From assembly GCF_000308455.1 (NCBI RefSeq), contig NZ_BAFP01000040.1, positions 62,001 to 126,000 of the forward strand: a stretch of 64,000 nt of DNA, written 5' to 3'. The position numbers were made by a program, and so were the translations under genes. This stretch comes from Nocardia abscessus NBRC 100374 (GTDB lineage Bacteria; Actinomycetota; Actinomycetes; Mycobacteriales; Mycobacteriaceae). Below are positions 8,883 to 15,531 of this stretch, one piece after another. How positions within the stretch are numbered: position 1 is the stretch's first letter; every line of letters begins with the position of its first letter. The notes below the pieces were generated by a model. It did not search any database, was not told where the DNA came from, and saw only the letters and a program-made list of their open reading frames with translations.

Positions 8883-9608
8883 TCATGCGGACGGTTGGTC
8901 GGGGGGCGTGAGGCCGAGGATGCCGGTCAGGTCACGGAGGCATTCCTCATAGACGGGTTCCAGGTCGGAGTAGGCGAAGTCGAGCTGGTGCAGGACCTCC
9001 ATGCAGAGCAGCCCGTACAGCCGGATCCAGCAGGACAGGAAGACGTGCGCGGCCTCGGGCGGCAGCTGGTCGTCGATAGCGGCCGAATAGGCGGTCAGTT
9101 GCTCGCGTAAGGACGGGGGCAGGTCGGCCGGATCGGGTACCGGGAAAGGGCGCGTCCGCCACAGTTCGATCGTCAGATCCAACAGCACTCGCTCGAACCG
9201 CAGTCCGGCTCGGTGGCGTTCGGAATCCGGTCGCCGGTTCAGCGGGGTGATCGGGGCGGCGAAGATCCAGCCGAACTCGGCCGGATGGGTGATCGCCCAA
9301 GCGCGCATGGCGCGGCAGACCGCCACAATGCGCTCGCCGATCGGCGCGTCGGCATGGGCATCCCTGACCTGTTCCATCGCGGCGGCCAGCTCGTCGAAGA
9401 AGTCCGCGGTCACCGCCCCGACCAGCGCGTCGTGGCCGGGGTAGTAGTGATAGAGCGACGGCCCGCTCATCCCGACCTCCCTGGCGACCGCATTGATGGT
9501 CACCGCGGCCGATCCCTGCTCGACCAGAAGTTTGCGCGCCGCCTCGTGGATTTCTTCCAAGGTGGCCTTGCGCAACCGCTCGCGCCTGCCGCCGGTTCGT
9601 GTCGACAT
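8883..9608 (-). CDS. TetR-family repressor
   Basis: 241 aa. The N-terminal HTH is clear: IHEAARKLLVEQGSAAVTINAVAREVGMSGPSLYHYYPG. A variable ligand-binding region with a conserved FGWIFAAP segment (TetR_C of the WHG type) follows. Start ATG 9608 (MSTRTGG) has AAGGGCGAGG directly upstream; a further in-frame ATG at 9644 would run into the operator zone. Ninety-five bp separate it from the divergent membrane-peptide/FAD-monooxygenase operon, with two matching palindromes between. It is therefore very likely the repressor of that operon and of itself. Confidence 0.88.
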   Translation of the reverse strand: MSTRTGGRRERLRKATLEEIHEAARKLLVEQGSAAVTINAVAREVGMSGPSLYHYYPGHDALVGAVTADFFDELAAAMEQVRDAHADAPIGERIVAVCRAMRAWAITHPAEFGWIFAAPITPLNRRPDSERHRAGLRFERVLLDLTIELWRTRPFPVPDPADLPPSLREQLTAYSAAIDDQLPPEAAHVFLSCWIRLYGLLCMEVLHQLDFAYSDLEPVYEECLRDLTGILGLTPPDQPSA

Positions 9609-9660
9609 CCTCGCCCTTCTTCTGGTCCACACATCTGTTGACATCTTAGAGATCCTTTGT

Positions 9661-9694
9661 TTTTCTAGAGCCTCTAGAAAATTTAGAGCCTCTA
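9661..9694. promoter_or_regulatory. tandem TetR operators
   Basis: The first site is a perfect 21-bp palindrome at 9661-9681 (arms TTTTCTAGAG/CTCTAGAAAA around a central C). The second, 9684-9694, repeats its core (TAGAG-C-CTCTA). Centres are 18 bp apart, just under two helical turns. They sit between the divergent TetR gene and the monooxygenase operon, ending 9 nt before the RBS AGGAG region's start codon. Confidence 0.8.
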
Positions 9695-9703
9695 GGAGTT
9701 GGC

Positions 9704-9826
9704 ATGGAACGTTGGTGGTGGGTGTTTCCGGCGGTGGTGCTGGTCACCGCAGCTGTGTGGTGGCGGCAATCCAGGTCCGCTCGCATGGGCGCCGGGGCGG
9801 CCCGCGATCGGAAGGTCCGGCGATGA
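9704..9826 (+). CDS. 40-residue single-span membrane peptide, translationally coupled
   Basis: A short gene easily missed: ATG 9704 with a strong RBS (AGGAG, 6 nt spacing) encodes 40 aa. MERWWWVFPAVVLVTAAVWW forms one hydrophobic span with an aromatic belt at both ends, followed by a strongly basic tail (seven Arg/Lys among the last 20). The stop TGA overlaps the ATG of the FAD monooxygenase (ATGA), the classic arrangement for coupled translation. It lies immediately downstream of the TetR operators. No family recognised. It could anchor or regulate the monooxygenase, or simply serve translational coupling. Confidence 0.6.
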   Translation: MERWWWVFPAVVLVTAAVWWRQSRSARMGAGAARDRKVRR

Positions 9827-10926
9827 AGGCGCTCGTCGTAGGCGGCGGTATCGGCGGGCTGGCCGCGGCCGTGGCGTTGCATCGCCGTGGCTGGGAGGTC
9901 GAAGTGCTGGAGCGCGCTCAGGAGTTCACCGAAATCGGTGCGGGGCTGTCGATCCAGCCCAATGGAGTGCGTGCCCTCGACCTGCTCGGCCTCGGTGATC
10001 TCCTGGGCACCGGCGGGCAACCCGGTCCACCGCTGGGTATCCGCGGTGCGGACGGGGGCTGGCTGATCCGTAACGACATCGCGGACCTCGAACGACGCTT
10101 CGGCTCATGGGCGATCCTCCACCGGGCCGCACTGGTGGACATCCTGCGCGCGGCCGTACCGGCGCATGTTCTGCGGCCGGGAACGACCGTGCGGCAGGTA
10201 CTGCCCGACGGAACGGTCCACCACGACCACGGCACCGCCACCGCCGACCTCGTGATCGGCGCCGACGGCGTGCACAGCGTGACTCGGCGGTCGGTCTGGC
10301 CGCACGCGCCCGGACCGCGCTACGTCGGATACACCACATGGCGTCTGCTCACCGCACCTCACCCGGTCGAGGGAAGTGTCGAAGTGTGGGGCAGGGGTGA
10401 GCGTTTCGGGTATGTGCCGATGCCGGACGGCCGCGTCTACTGCTATGTGATGGCCAACGCTCCGGCTGGATCCCGGACGGGCCTGGATCGGCTCCGCGCA
10501 CAGTTCGCGCGCTGGCCCGACCCCATACCGGCGCTGCTCGATGCCGCGCGCCCGGACGCCGTTCTGCAGCACGACACCTACGAACTGCCGAAGCTACCCA
10601 CCTATGTTCGCGGGCGGGTCGCGATTCTCGGTGACGCCGCGCACGCCATGGCTCCCAACCTGGGCCAGGGCGCCTGCCAGGCGCTCGAGGACGCGGTCAC
10701 GCTGGCCGCGGCCGTGGACACCCTCGGCGTGGACGCGGGACTGGCGGAATACGACCGCCTCCGCAGGCCGCGCACCCAGATGATCGCCCGGCTTTCGCGC
10801 CGGGTCGGCGCTCCGGCGCATTGGAGGTCCGCAGCGCTGGCGACGCTGCGCGATACCGCTCTACCGCTGCTGCCCAGCGCGCTCTTGGGCCGATCGATCA
10901 CCCACGCCTACACCTGGACGATCTGA
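9823..10926 (+). CDS. FAD-dependent monooxygenase (PHBH fold)
   Basis: 367 aa flavoprotein of the p-hydroxybenzoate-hydroxylase superfamily. It shows the dinucleotide-binding GGGIGGLAAAVALHRRGW at residues 6-23, the DG motif GADGVHS near 147, and the GD motif with ribityl-binding segment ILGDAAHAMAPNLGQGACQALEDA near 267-290. Such enzymes hydroxylate aromatics or inactivate antibiotics using NAD(P)H; the substrate is unknown. ATG 9823 overlaps the stop of the 40-aa peptide. TetR control through the upstream palindromes is likely, so an inducible detoxification or catabolic enzyme is the best guess. The longer frame back to 9493 crosses the operators and is rejected. Confidence 0.88.
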   Translation: MKALVVGGGIGGLAAAVALHRRGWEVEVLERAQEFTEIGAGLSIQPNGVRALDLLGLGDLLGTGGQPGPPLGIRGADGGWLIRNDIADLERRFGSWAILHRAALVDILRAAVPAHVLRPGTTVRQVLPDGTVHHDHGTATADLVIGADGVHSVTRRSVWPHAPGPRYVGYTTWRLLTAPHPVEGSVEVWGRGERFGYVPMPDGRVYCYVMANAPAGSRTGLDRLRAQFARWPDPIPALLDAARPDAVLQHDTYELPKLPTYVRGRVAILGDAAHAMAPNLGQGACQALEDAVTLAAAVDTLGVDAGLAEYDRLRRPRTQMIARLSRRVGAPAHWRSAALATLRDTALPLLPSALLGRSITHAYTWTI

Positions 10927-10929
10927 CCC

Positions 10930-10948
10930 TGCCCGCGAAGCGCGGGCA
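10930..10948 (+). terminator. hairpin after the monooxygenase
   Basis: TGCCCGCG and CGCGGGCA form a perfect 8-bp stem with a 3-nt loop, starting 4 nt after the stop codon. No U-run. Confidence 0.5.
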
Positions 10949-11101
10949 TCATCGGCCTGGCCTCAACCCCGCCCGGTCGGGACGCGCGGCGGCTGCTCGC
11001 CGCGAGCATGGCACCGTTTCGTCGAACGGACACACCTGACGTACCCAGTTCGCGCGTGCACCCCGCGCCGGTGTCGTGGGGGTCGGACATCGTTCGCGAT
11101 G

Positions 11102-11138
11102 TGGTGGAGGCAGCACCCGCCTGCCGGTGCCTCCACCA
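11102..11138 (-). terminator. hairpin after the SGNH gene
   Basis: Perfect 11-bp stem TGGTGGAGGCA/TGCCTCCACCA with a 15-nt loop, about 12 nt beyond the stop of the leftward SGNH hydrolase gene. Confidence 0.6.
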
Positions 11139-11149
11139 TGCCGGTCCGG

Positions 11150-11833
11150 TCAGCGCGGCGCGGGAACGTGATCGGCCAAAGTGCGCACCATGTCCGAGGC
11201 GAGGACCGCGTGGCCGCTCATGCTGAAGTGGATCAGGTCGGCGCTCATCAGATCGGGGCGCAGGCGCAGCGGGTGGTCCCAGAGTTCGAGCAACAGCGCG
11301 TCGTAGCGGTCGGCCAGCTCACGCACCAAGTCGTTGAGCGCGGCCATCCGCTCGCGCATCGGACGCATCGGCGCCATGCGCTCGACTTCCCAGACATCGG
11401 CCAGGGTGAAGGTGACGATCTGCGCTCCCGTGCGGGCCAGCGTCCCGAACAGTGTGTCCAGATTGGCTCGCAGCTCGGCGGGATCACCGCCGGGCAGGAA
11501 CAGGTCGTTGCCGCCGCAGCTGAGATGCACCAGGTCGGGCCGGAATTCGAGCACCGACGGCAACTGCTCGGCGAGAACCTGGGCGGAGGTGGCGCCGATC
11601 CGGCCGGTGTTCAGGTAGGCCAGGCCCGGGCGCACCGCGGTGAGCACGGCGGCGACGCGGTCGGCCCAGCCCACCGGTTCGTAACCCGGGCTCGGGTCAC
11701 CGACGCCCTGCGCGATGGAGTCGCCGAGCACCGCGTAGCGCTGCCACGGTGCATCGGCGAGCAGACGTCGTTGTTCGGCAGCAGGCAGCAGCAGGGGATC
11801 GTTGGCTTCGGTGCGGATGACGTTGTCGCTCAC
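11150..11833 (-). CDS. SGNH/GDSL-family hydrolase
   Basis: 227 aa esterase/lipase-like protein. Block I is VLGDSIAQG (catalytic Ser), block II has the Gly in NTGRIGATS, block III is GGNDLF (Asn), and block V ends in DLIHFSMSGH (Asp-x-x-His). There is no signal peptide, so a cytoplasmic acyl-ester hydrolase is likely. The start is GTG 11833, 8 nt after the stop of the exporter gene with GGAAACACC before it; the apparent longer frame runs antisense-like through the exporter and is rejected. It is the second gene of an exporter-hydrolase operon facing a TetR gene. Confidence 0.82.
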   Translation of the reverse strand: MSDNVIRTEANDPLLLPAAEQRRLLADAPWQRYAVLGDSIAQGVGDPSPGYEPVGWADRVAAVLTAVRPGLAYLNTGRIGATSAQVLAEQLPSVLEFRPDLVHLSCGGNDLFLPGGDPAELRANLDTLFGTLARTGAQIVTFTLADVWEVERMAPMRPMRERMAALNDLVRELADRYDALLLELWDHPLRLRPDLMSADLIHFSMSGHAVLASDMVRTLADHVPAPR

Positions 11834-11841
11834 GGTGTTTC

Positions 11842-13251
11842 CTAGCTGTCGATGGAGAAGGACGGGCTGCGAGCGGGCAGGGCGGCCAAGCAGGCGGCCA
11901 CGGCGGCGATGCCCGCGCACACGGCGAAGAGGGTGTGGAACGCGCCGAGCGGATCGTCCGTCCGCGCCGCGAACACGGCGGCGAGAACGGCCACGCCGAG
12001 CGCACCGCCCACTTGCCGCGCCGTCAGATTCATGCCGGTACCGGCGGCGAACTGCTGCGGCGGAAGGGAACTGGCGGCCGCGGTGCCCAGCACCGTGACG
12101 ACGAACCCGATGCCGCCACCCCCGAGCACGCCGGCCGGAATCCAGGCCGACCACAGGGCGGGGGTGGAACCGAAGGCATCCGTGCTCATCCACACGGTGC
12201 ACGCCACGAACATCAGCGCCCCGAGCACACCGAGCCATCGCCTGACCGTGGGGGAGCCGACCCGTCCCGCGACGGTGGCCGTCACCATCGAGGCCACCGC
12301 GCCGATGGTCATCGCGCCCGCCGAGCCGAGCACCGAGTAGCCCCAGATCGCGTCCAGGAACAGCGGTCCCGCCAGCAACCAGGCGAACATGGCGGCGCCG
12401 AAGACGAACGAGGTCGCGTTGGCCAGCGCGTACGACCTGCTACGCCAGAGGTCCACGGCGACGGCGGGATCGTGGTGTCGCGCCGAACGCGCGAGCGCGG
12501 CGACGACCAGCAGTCCGCCGCCGATCAGGGCGGCCAGTGTCCCCACCGAGGTCCAGCCCCAGCGCTGCCCCTCGGTGACGCCCGCGACCAGTCCGCCGAG
12601 ACCGAGTGCGACCGCGATGGTGCCGATCGGGTCCGGTAGCGCGCCTCCCGAAGGTCGAGCGTCCGCCGGAATGCGCGTCGCCGCCGCGATGAGCAGCAGC
12701 GCCACCGGCACGTTGATCACGAAAACCGCTCGCCAGTCGAATCCTTCGACCAGCGCGCCACCGAGCGCGGGACCGACCACGGCGGCGAACCCGCCCGCGG
12801 CCGACCACGCCCCGATGGCCGCGCCGATCTTCTCGCGCGGCGTGGCGGCGAGCACCGAGCCGAGAGCGGACGGGACCATCAGCGCCGCCGTCGCGCCTTG
12901 CAGTATCCGGCCGGCGATGAGCCAGCCCGCCGTAGGCGCGAGACCGCACAGCAGGGAGGTGAGGGCGAAACCGGCCAGCGCGCCGAGGAACAGCCTGCGA
13001 CGCCCGAGCGTGTCGGCGAAACGGCCGGCCGGCGTGAGCAGCGCGGCGAAAGCGACCGCGTATCCACTGACGACCCAGGTCAGTGTGGTAGTGGCCGTGC
13101 CGGGGAAGTCCCGGGCGATCGAGGGGAAGGCGATGTTGACGACCGAGAGGTCGAGGAAGGCGATGAACGCCGCACCGCAGGAGATCAGCAAGGTGCGGGT
13201 AGCCGCGGTCGCGGTCGGCGGGCTGTCGAGCCGTACGGACGCGTCGGTCAT
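11842..13251 (-). CDS. DHA2-type MFS multidrug exporter (14 TM)
   Basis: 469 aa integral membrane drug/proton antiporter of the EmrB/QacA group. It starts with LLISCGAAFIAFLDLSVVNIAFPSI (motif D1 in helix 1: LDLSVVNIAFP) and continues with the loop GRFADTLGRRRLF (motif A). Many further hydrophobic spans consistent with 14 helices follow. Start ATG 13251 has AAGGA 7 nt upstream, better than ATG 13278. It is divergent from a TetR gene with palindromes between, so TetR-repressed efflux is likely. The SGNH hydrolase follows after 8 nt. Confidence 0.88.
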   Translation of the reverse strand: MTDASVRLDSPPTATAATRTLLISCGAAFIAFLDLSVVNIAFPSIARDFPGTATTTLTWVVSGYAVAFAALLTPAGRFADTLGRRRLFLGALAGFALTSLLCGLAPTAGWLIAGRILQGATAALMVPSALGSVLAATPREKIGAAIGAWSAAGGFAAVVGPALGGALVEGFDWRAVFVINVPVALLLIAAATRIPADARPSGGALPDPIGTIAVALGLGGLVAGVTEGQRWGWTSVGTLAALIGGGLLVVAALARSARHHDPAVAVDLWRSRSYALANATSFVFGAAMFAWLLAGPLFLDAIWGYSVLGSAGAMTIGAVASMVTATVAGRVGSPTVRRWLGVLGALMFVACTVWMSTDAFGSTPALWSAWIPAGVLGGGGIGFVVTVLGTAAASSLPPQQFAAGTGMNLTARQVGGALGVAVLAAVFAARTDDPLGAFHTLFAVCAGIAAVAACLAALPARSPSFSIDS

Positions 13252-13278
13252 GGGAAGTCCTTCGGAGCAGGGAAACAA

Positions 13279-13325
13279 AACGCACGATCGTTCGTTCAGT
13301 TAAAGTACGACCATACGTTCGTATG
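13279..13325. promoter_or_regulatory. two palindromic operator candidates between exporter and TetR
   Basis: 13279-13296 is an 18-bp dyad with one mismatch centred on ACGATCGT. 13312-13325 is a perfect 14-bp palindrome (CATACGTTCGTATG). Both lie in the 102-bp divergent region. Confidence 0.65.
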
Positions 13326-13353
13326 TGCAACAGCGGAGTGAAAGAATGACGTC

Positions 13354-13974
13354 ATGAGCGAGTCCGTCACCACGGGCCGGCCGCACGACACCGATCAGCG
13401 GTTGGCCAAGGGCGCCCGAGCGCGGGCGTCGATCGCCCGCCGCGCCGCCGATGTGGCGTCCGTCGAAGGGCTCAACGGCCTCAGCATCGGCCGGTTGGCC
13501 ACCGACCTGGGCCTGAGCAAGAGCGGCATCGCGACCCTCTTCGGCAGCAAGGAGAGTTTGCAGCTCGCGGCGGTGAAGTGCGCGCGGCAGGTTTTCATCG
13601 ATGAAGTCATCACCCCGAGCCGGGGCGAACCCGCCGGACTACCGCGTCTGCGCGCCCTGGTCGAGCGCTGGTTCGGTCAGGTGGCGCACCCGGCTTTTCC
13701 CGGCGGGTGCTTCCGCGTCGCGACACTCGCCGAGTTCGACAGCAAGCCGGGGCCGGTGCGCGATGCCATCGCCCAGGATCGCCGAGACTGGCTCGCCTTC
13801 CTGGTCGAGGAGATTCGGCGCGCGCAGGATCAGGGCCATTTCGGTGCACGCAGCGCCGACGCGGTCGCGTTCCAACTGGACGCGGTGATCGCCGCGGCGC
13901 ACACCGCCCGGCAGATGGGGGACGAGCGGGGCGTCGCCACCGCCCGCGCCATAATCGACGAGCTGCTCGGCTGA
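13354..13974 (+). CDS. TetR-family regulator of the exporter operon
   Basis: 206 aa. The HTH is VASVEGLNGLSIGRLATDLGLSKSGIATLFGSKESL at residues about 31-65. The C-terminal half (FPGGCFRVATLAEFDSKPGPVRD) resembles the TetR_C_6/YcdC-like ligand region. It is divergent from the MFS exporter, with two palindromes between. It starts at ATG 13354; the upstream ATGACGTCATGA is a three-codon frame ending on the real start and probably has no meaning. Convergent with the next gene. Confidence 0.88.
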   Translation: MSESVTTGRPHDTDQRLAKGARARASIARRAADVASVEGLNGLSIGRLATDLGLSKSGIATLFGSKESLQLAAVKCARQVFIDEVITPSRGEPAGLPRLRALVERWFGQVAHPAFPGGCFRVATLAEFDSKPGPVRDAIAQDRRDWLAFLVEEIRRAQDQGHFGARSADAVAFQLDAVIAAAHTARQMGDERGVATARAIIDELLG

Positions 13975-14055
13975 GTCACCGCAGTCGTTGTCGCCGACAC
14001 GTGGACGCAGGACCGTGCGGCGAGCGCGCCGGGGGTCGCCACCGCCGCGCAGATC

Positions 14056-15531
14056 TCATTTGCCGGGCCAGGACAGCCCCTCGAATTCCGGTGGCCGACC
14101 GGGAAGAAGCTTCAGCATCACGATCGGCTTGTTGACCGGGTTCCCCGACTCGTCGAACGACATCCTGCCGCTGGCGCCCTGCACCGCGGTCTGGTCGTGC
14201 AGCCGGGGCATCGTCTGCAAGACATCCCCCGCTGTCACCTTGTGGCCGTCATCGCCCGCCGCGAGACGGATCGCCTGTACCGCCGTCAGCACCGCGTCGT
14301 AGGCGATGATCGCGACGGCGTCGTCCAGCCGGTCGGCCGACAGTTGCCGGTAGCACACCTGTCCCTGGCACTTGTCGCCGAACTGGCCGATCGAATGCGG
14401 GTTGAACACGTTCGGGGGAGGCGCGTCCCACGCCTGCGGGTGCGCCAACTCGGTGTAGAACACGGAAACCTCGGTGGACAACGCCGTCGCCACCGCGTCA
14501 TCGGGAATCGGGGAGTACGTCATGTCGTCGCCGGTGAGCACCCTGATCGGCTTGTCCCGGCAGTTGCGTTCCGCCAAAGCCTGGATGAACGTCGTCGCAT
14601 GCCGCGCCCGCCCCGCGAAGAACACCACGTCGGGAGCCGCAGCGCAGATATTGGGCATCATGTGGTGAAAGGTATTGTCCACGCCAGGATTCAGTGAATC
14701 GTACGGCTCCGTGTGACCGGCGAAGTCGCCTGGGAAATACTTCGCGAATTCGTCACCGAGCGTCACCGAATAGCGATCCTCCGGATTCCGGTCACGCACC
14801 AGCACGGCGCGCTTCATGCCCTCGCCGACGGCATAGTTGGCAGCCGCTCTGGCCAGCGCGGCATTGGTCGGTGACACCCGCAGAAAGCCGCTGACGCCTG
14901 CCAGTGGCTCCGCGGTCACCGTGGACCCGATCATCGGCATCGGCAACTTCGCGAGTCTTTGCATCGCGTTCACCGCGTTGTCGACGCTGAGCCCGATACC
15001 GGTCACGGTCACGATGCGTTCTTCGGCACGACGCTGTTCGAGCTCTTCCAGCGCAGAGCGCCACTGAGTCAGCCCGCTGCCCGCGTTTGCCAGCAGTAGC
15101 CGGATCAACGGGGTGTCTCCGCCCATGAGTGTGGTTTTGTTGGCCGCGAGTTGGGCCAAGTGCGCGCCTTCCAAGTGGTGGCGGACCCACGCCATGGACA
15201 CCACGTCCTCCGCACGCACCGTCATCGGCAGCAGCACCACGACACTCACATAGTCCGCACCTTTCTCGACGACATCGTTGTTCTCCTCGCGGATCCGCTG
15301 CTCTATATCGGCCAGCTCCGGCGCGAATACCACGCTCCCGTCGGTGACCCCGACGCACTCGTCGTACGGGCCGACTCGCGCGACACCCTCGCCGCAGCGC
15401 TTGGTCCAGTCGACCACGGCGGGCACCACGACTACCGCCGCCACCAGGCCGACGGCCACCGCGAAGACCACCCCGGCGATCAACATCCACCGCCGCCGCC
15501 GCGGCGGCGGCGGCGCGATCCGACCACTCAT
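14056..15531 (-). CDS. membrane-anchored periplasmic-binding-protein-like receptor
   Basis: 491 aa. After a short basic, Pro-rich cytoplasmic N-terminus (PPPPRRRR) comes one transmembrane helix (about 15-40). A large external domain follows, with the look of type I periplasmic binding proteins (Leu/Ile/Val receptor fold): VSVVVLLPMTV, IGSTVTAEPLAGVSGFLRVSPTN, AVLVRDRN, DVVFFAGRARHATTFIQAL, YDAVLTAVQAIRLA. No lipobox is seen, so it is held by its helix. No permease gene is nearby. Instead its ATG overlaps the stop of a P-loop NTPase gene by one base (TGATG), implying equal production and a shared job, possibly ligand sensing rather than uptake. Function inferred. Confidence 0.7.
   Translation of the reverse strand: MSGRIAPPPPRRRRWMLIAGVVFAVAVGLVAAVVVVPAVVDWTKRCGEGVARVGPYDECVGVTDGSVVFAPELADIEQRIREENNDVVEKGADYVSVVVLLPMTVRAEDVVSMAWVRHHLEGAHLAQLAANKTTLMGGDTPLIRLLLANAGSGLTQWRSALEELEQRRAEERIVTVTGIGLSVDNAVNAMQRLAKLPMPMIGSTVTAEPLAGVSGFLRVSPTNAALARAAANYAVGEGMKRAVLVRDRNPEDRYSVTLGDEFAKYFPGDFAGHTEPYDSLNPGVDNTFHHMMPNICAAAPDVVFFAGRARHATTFIQALAERNCRDKPIRVLTGDDMTYSPIPDDAVATALSTEVSVFYTELAHPQAWDAPPPNVFNPHSIGQFGDKCQGQVCYRQLSADRLDDAVAIIAYDAVLTAVQAIRLAAGDDGHKVTAGDVLQTMPRLHDQTAVQGASGRMSFDESGNPVNKPIVMLKLLPGRPPEFEGLSWPGK
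15490..15513. repeat. perfect 24-bp CG-only palindrome in coding sequence
   Basis: CGCCGCCG-type repeats meet their complement at CCGCGG to form an uninterrupted 12+12-bp palindrome. It lies 18-41 nt downstream of the receptor gene's ATG and encodes the Pro/Arg run. In mRNA it would fold into a very stable hairpin near the ribosome entry site. Confidence 0.8.

Noticed and set aside
9493-9822. 110-codon N-terminal extension of the FAD monooxygenase
   Set aside because: It would run through the TetR gene end and both operators; the flavin motif starts immediately after ATG 9823.
11150-12238. 362-codon frame for the SGNH gene with a long N-terminus
   Set aside because: The extra 135 codons overlap the exporter gene and are unlike any SGNH protein; GTG 11833 fits.
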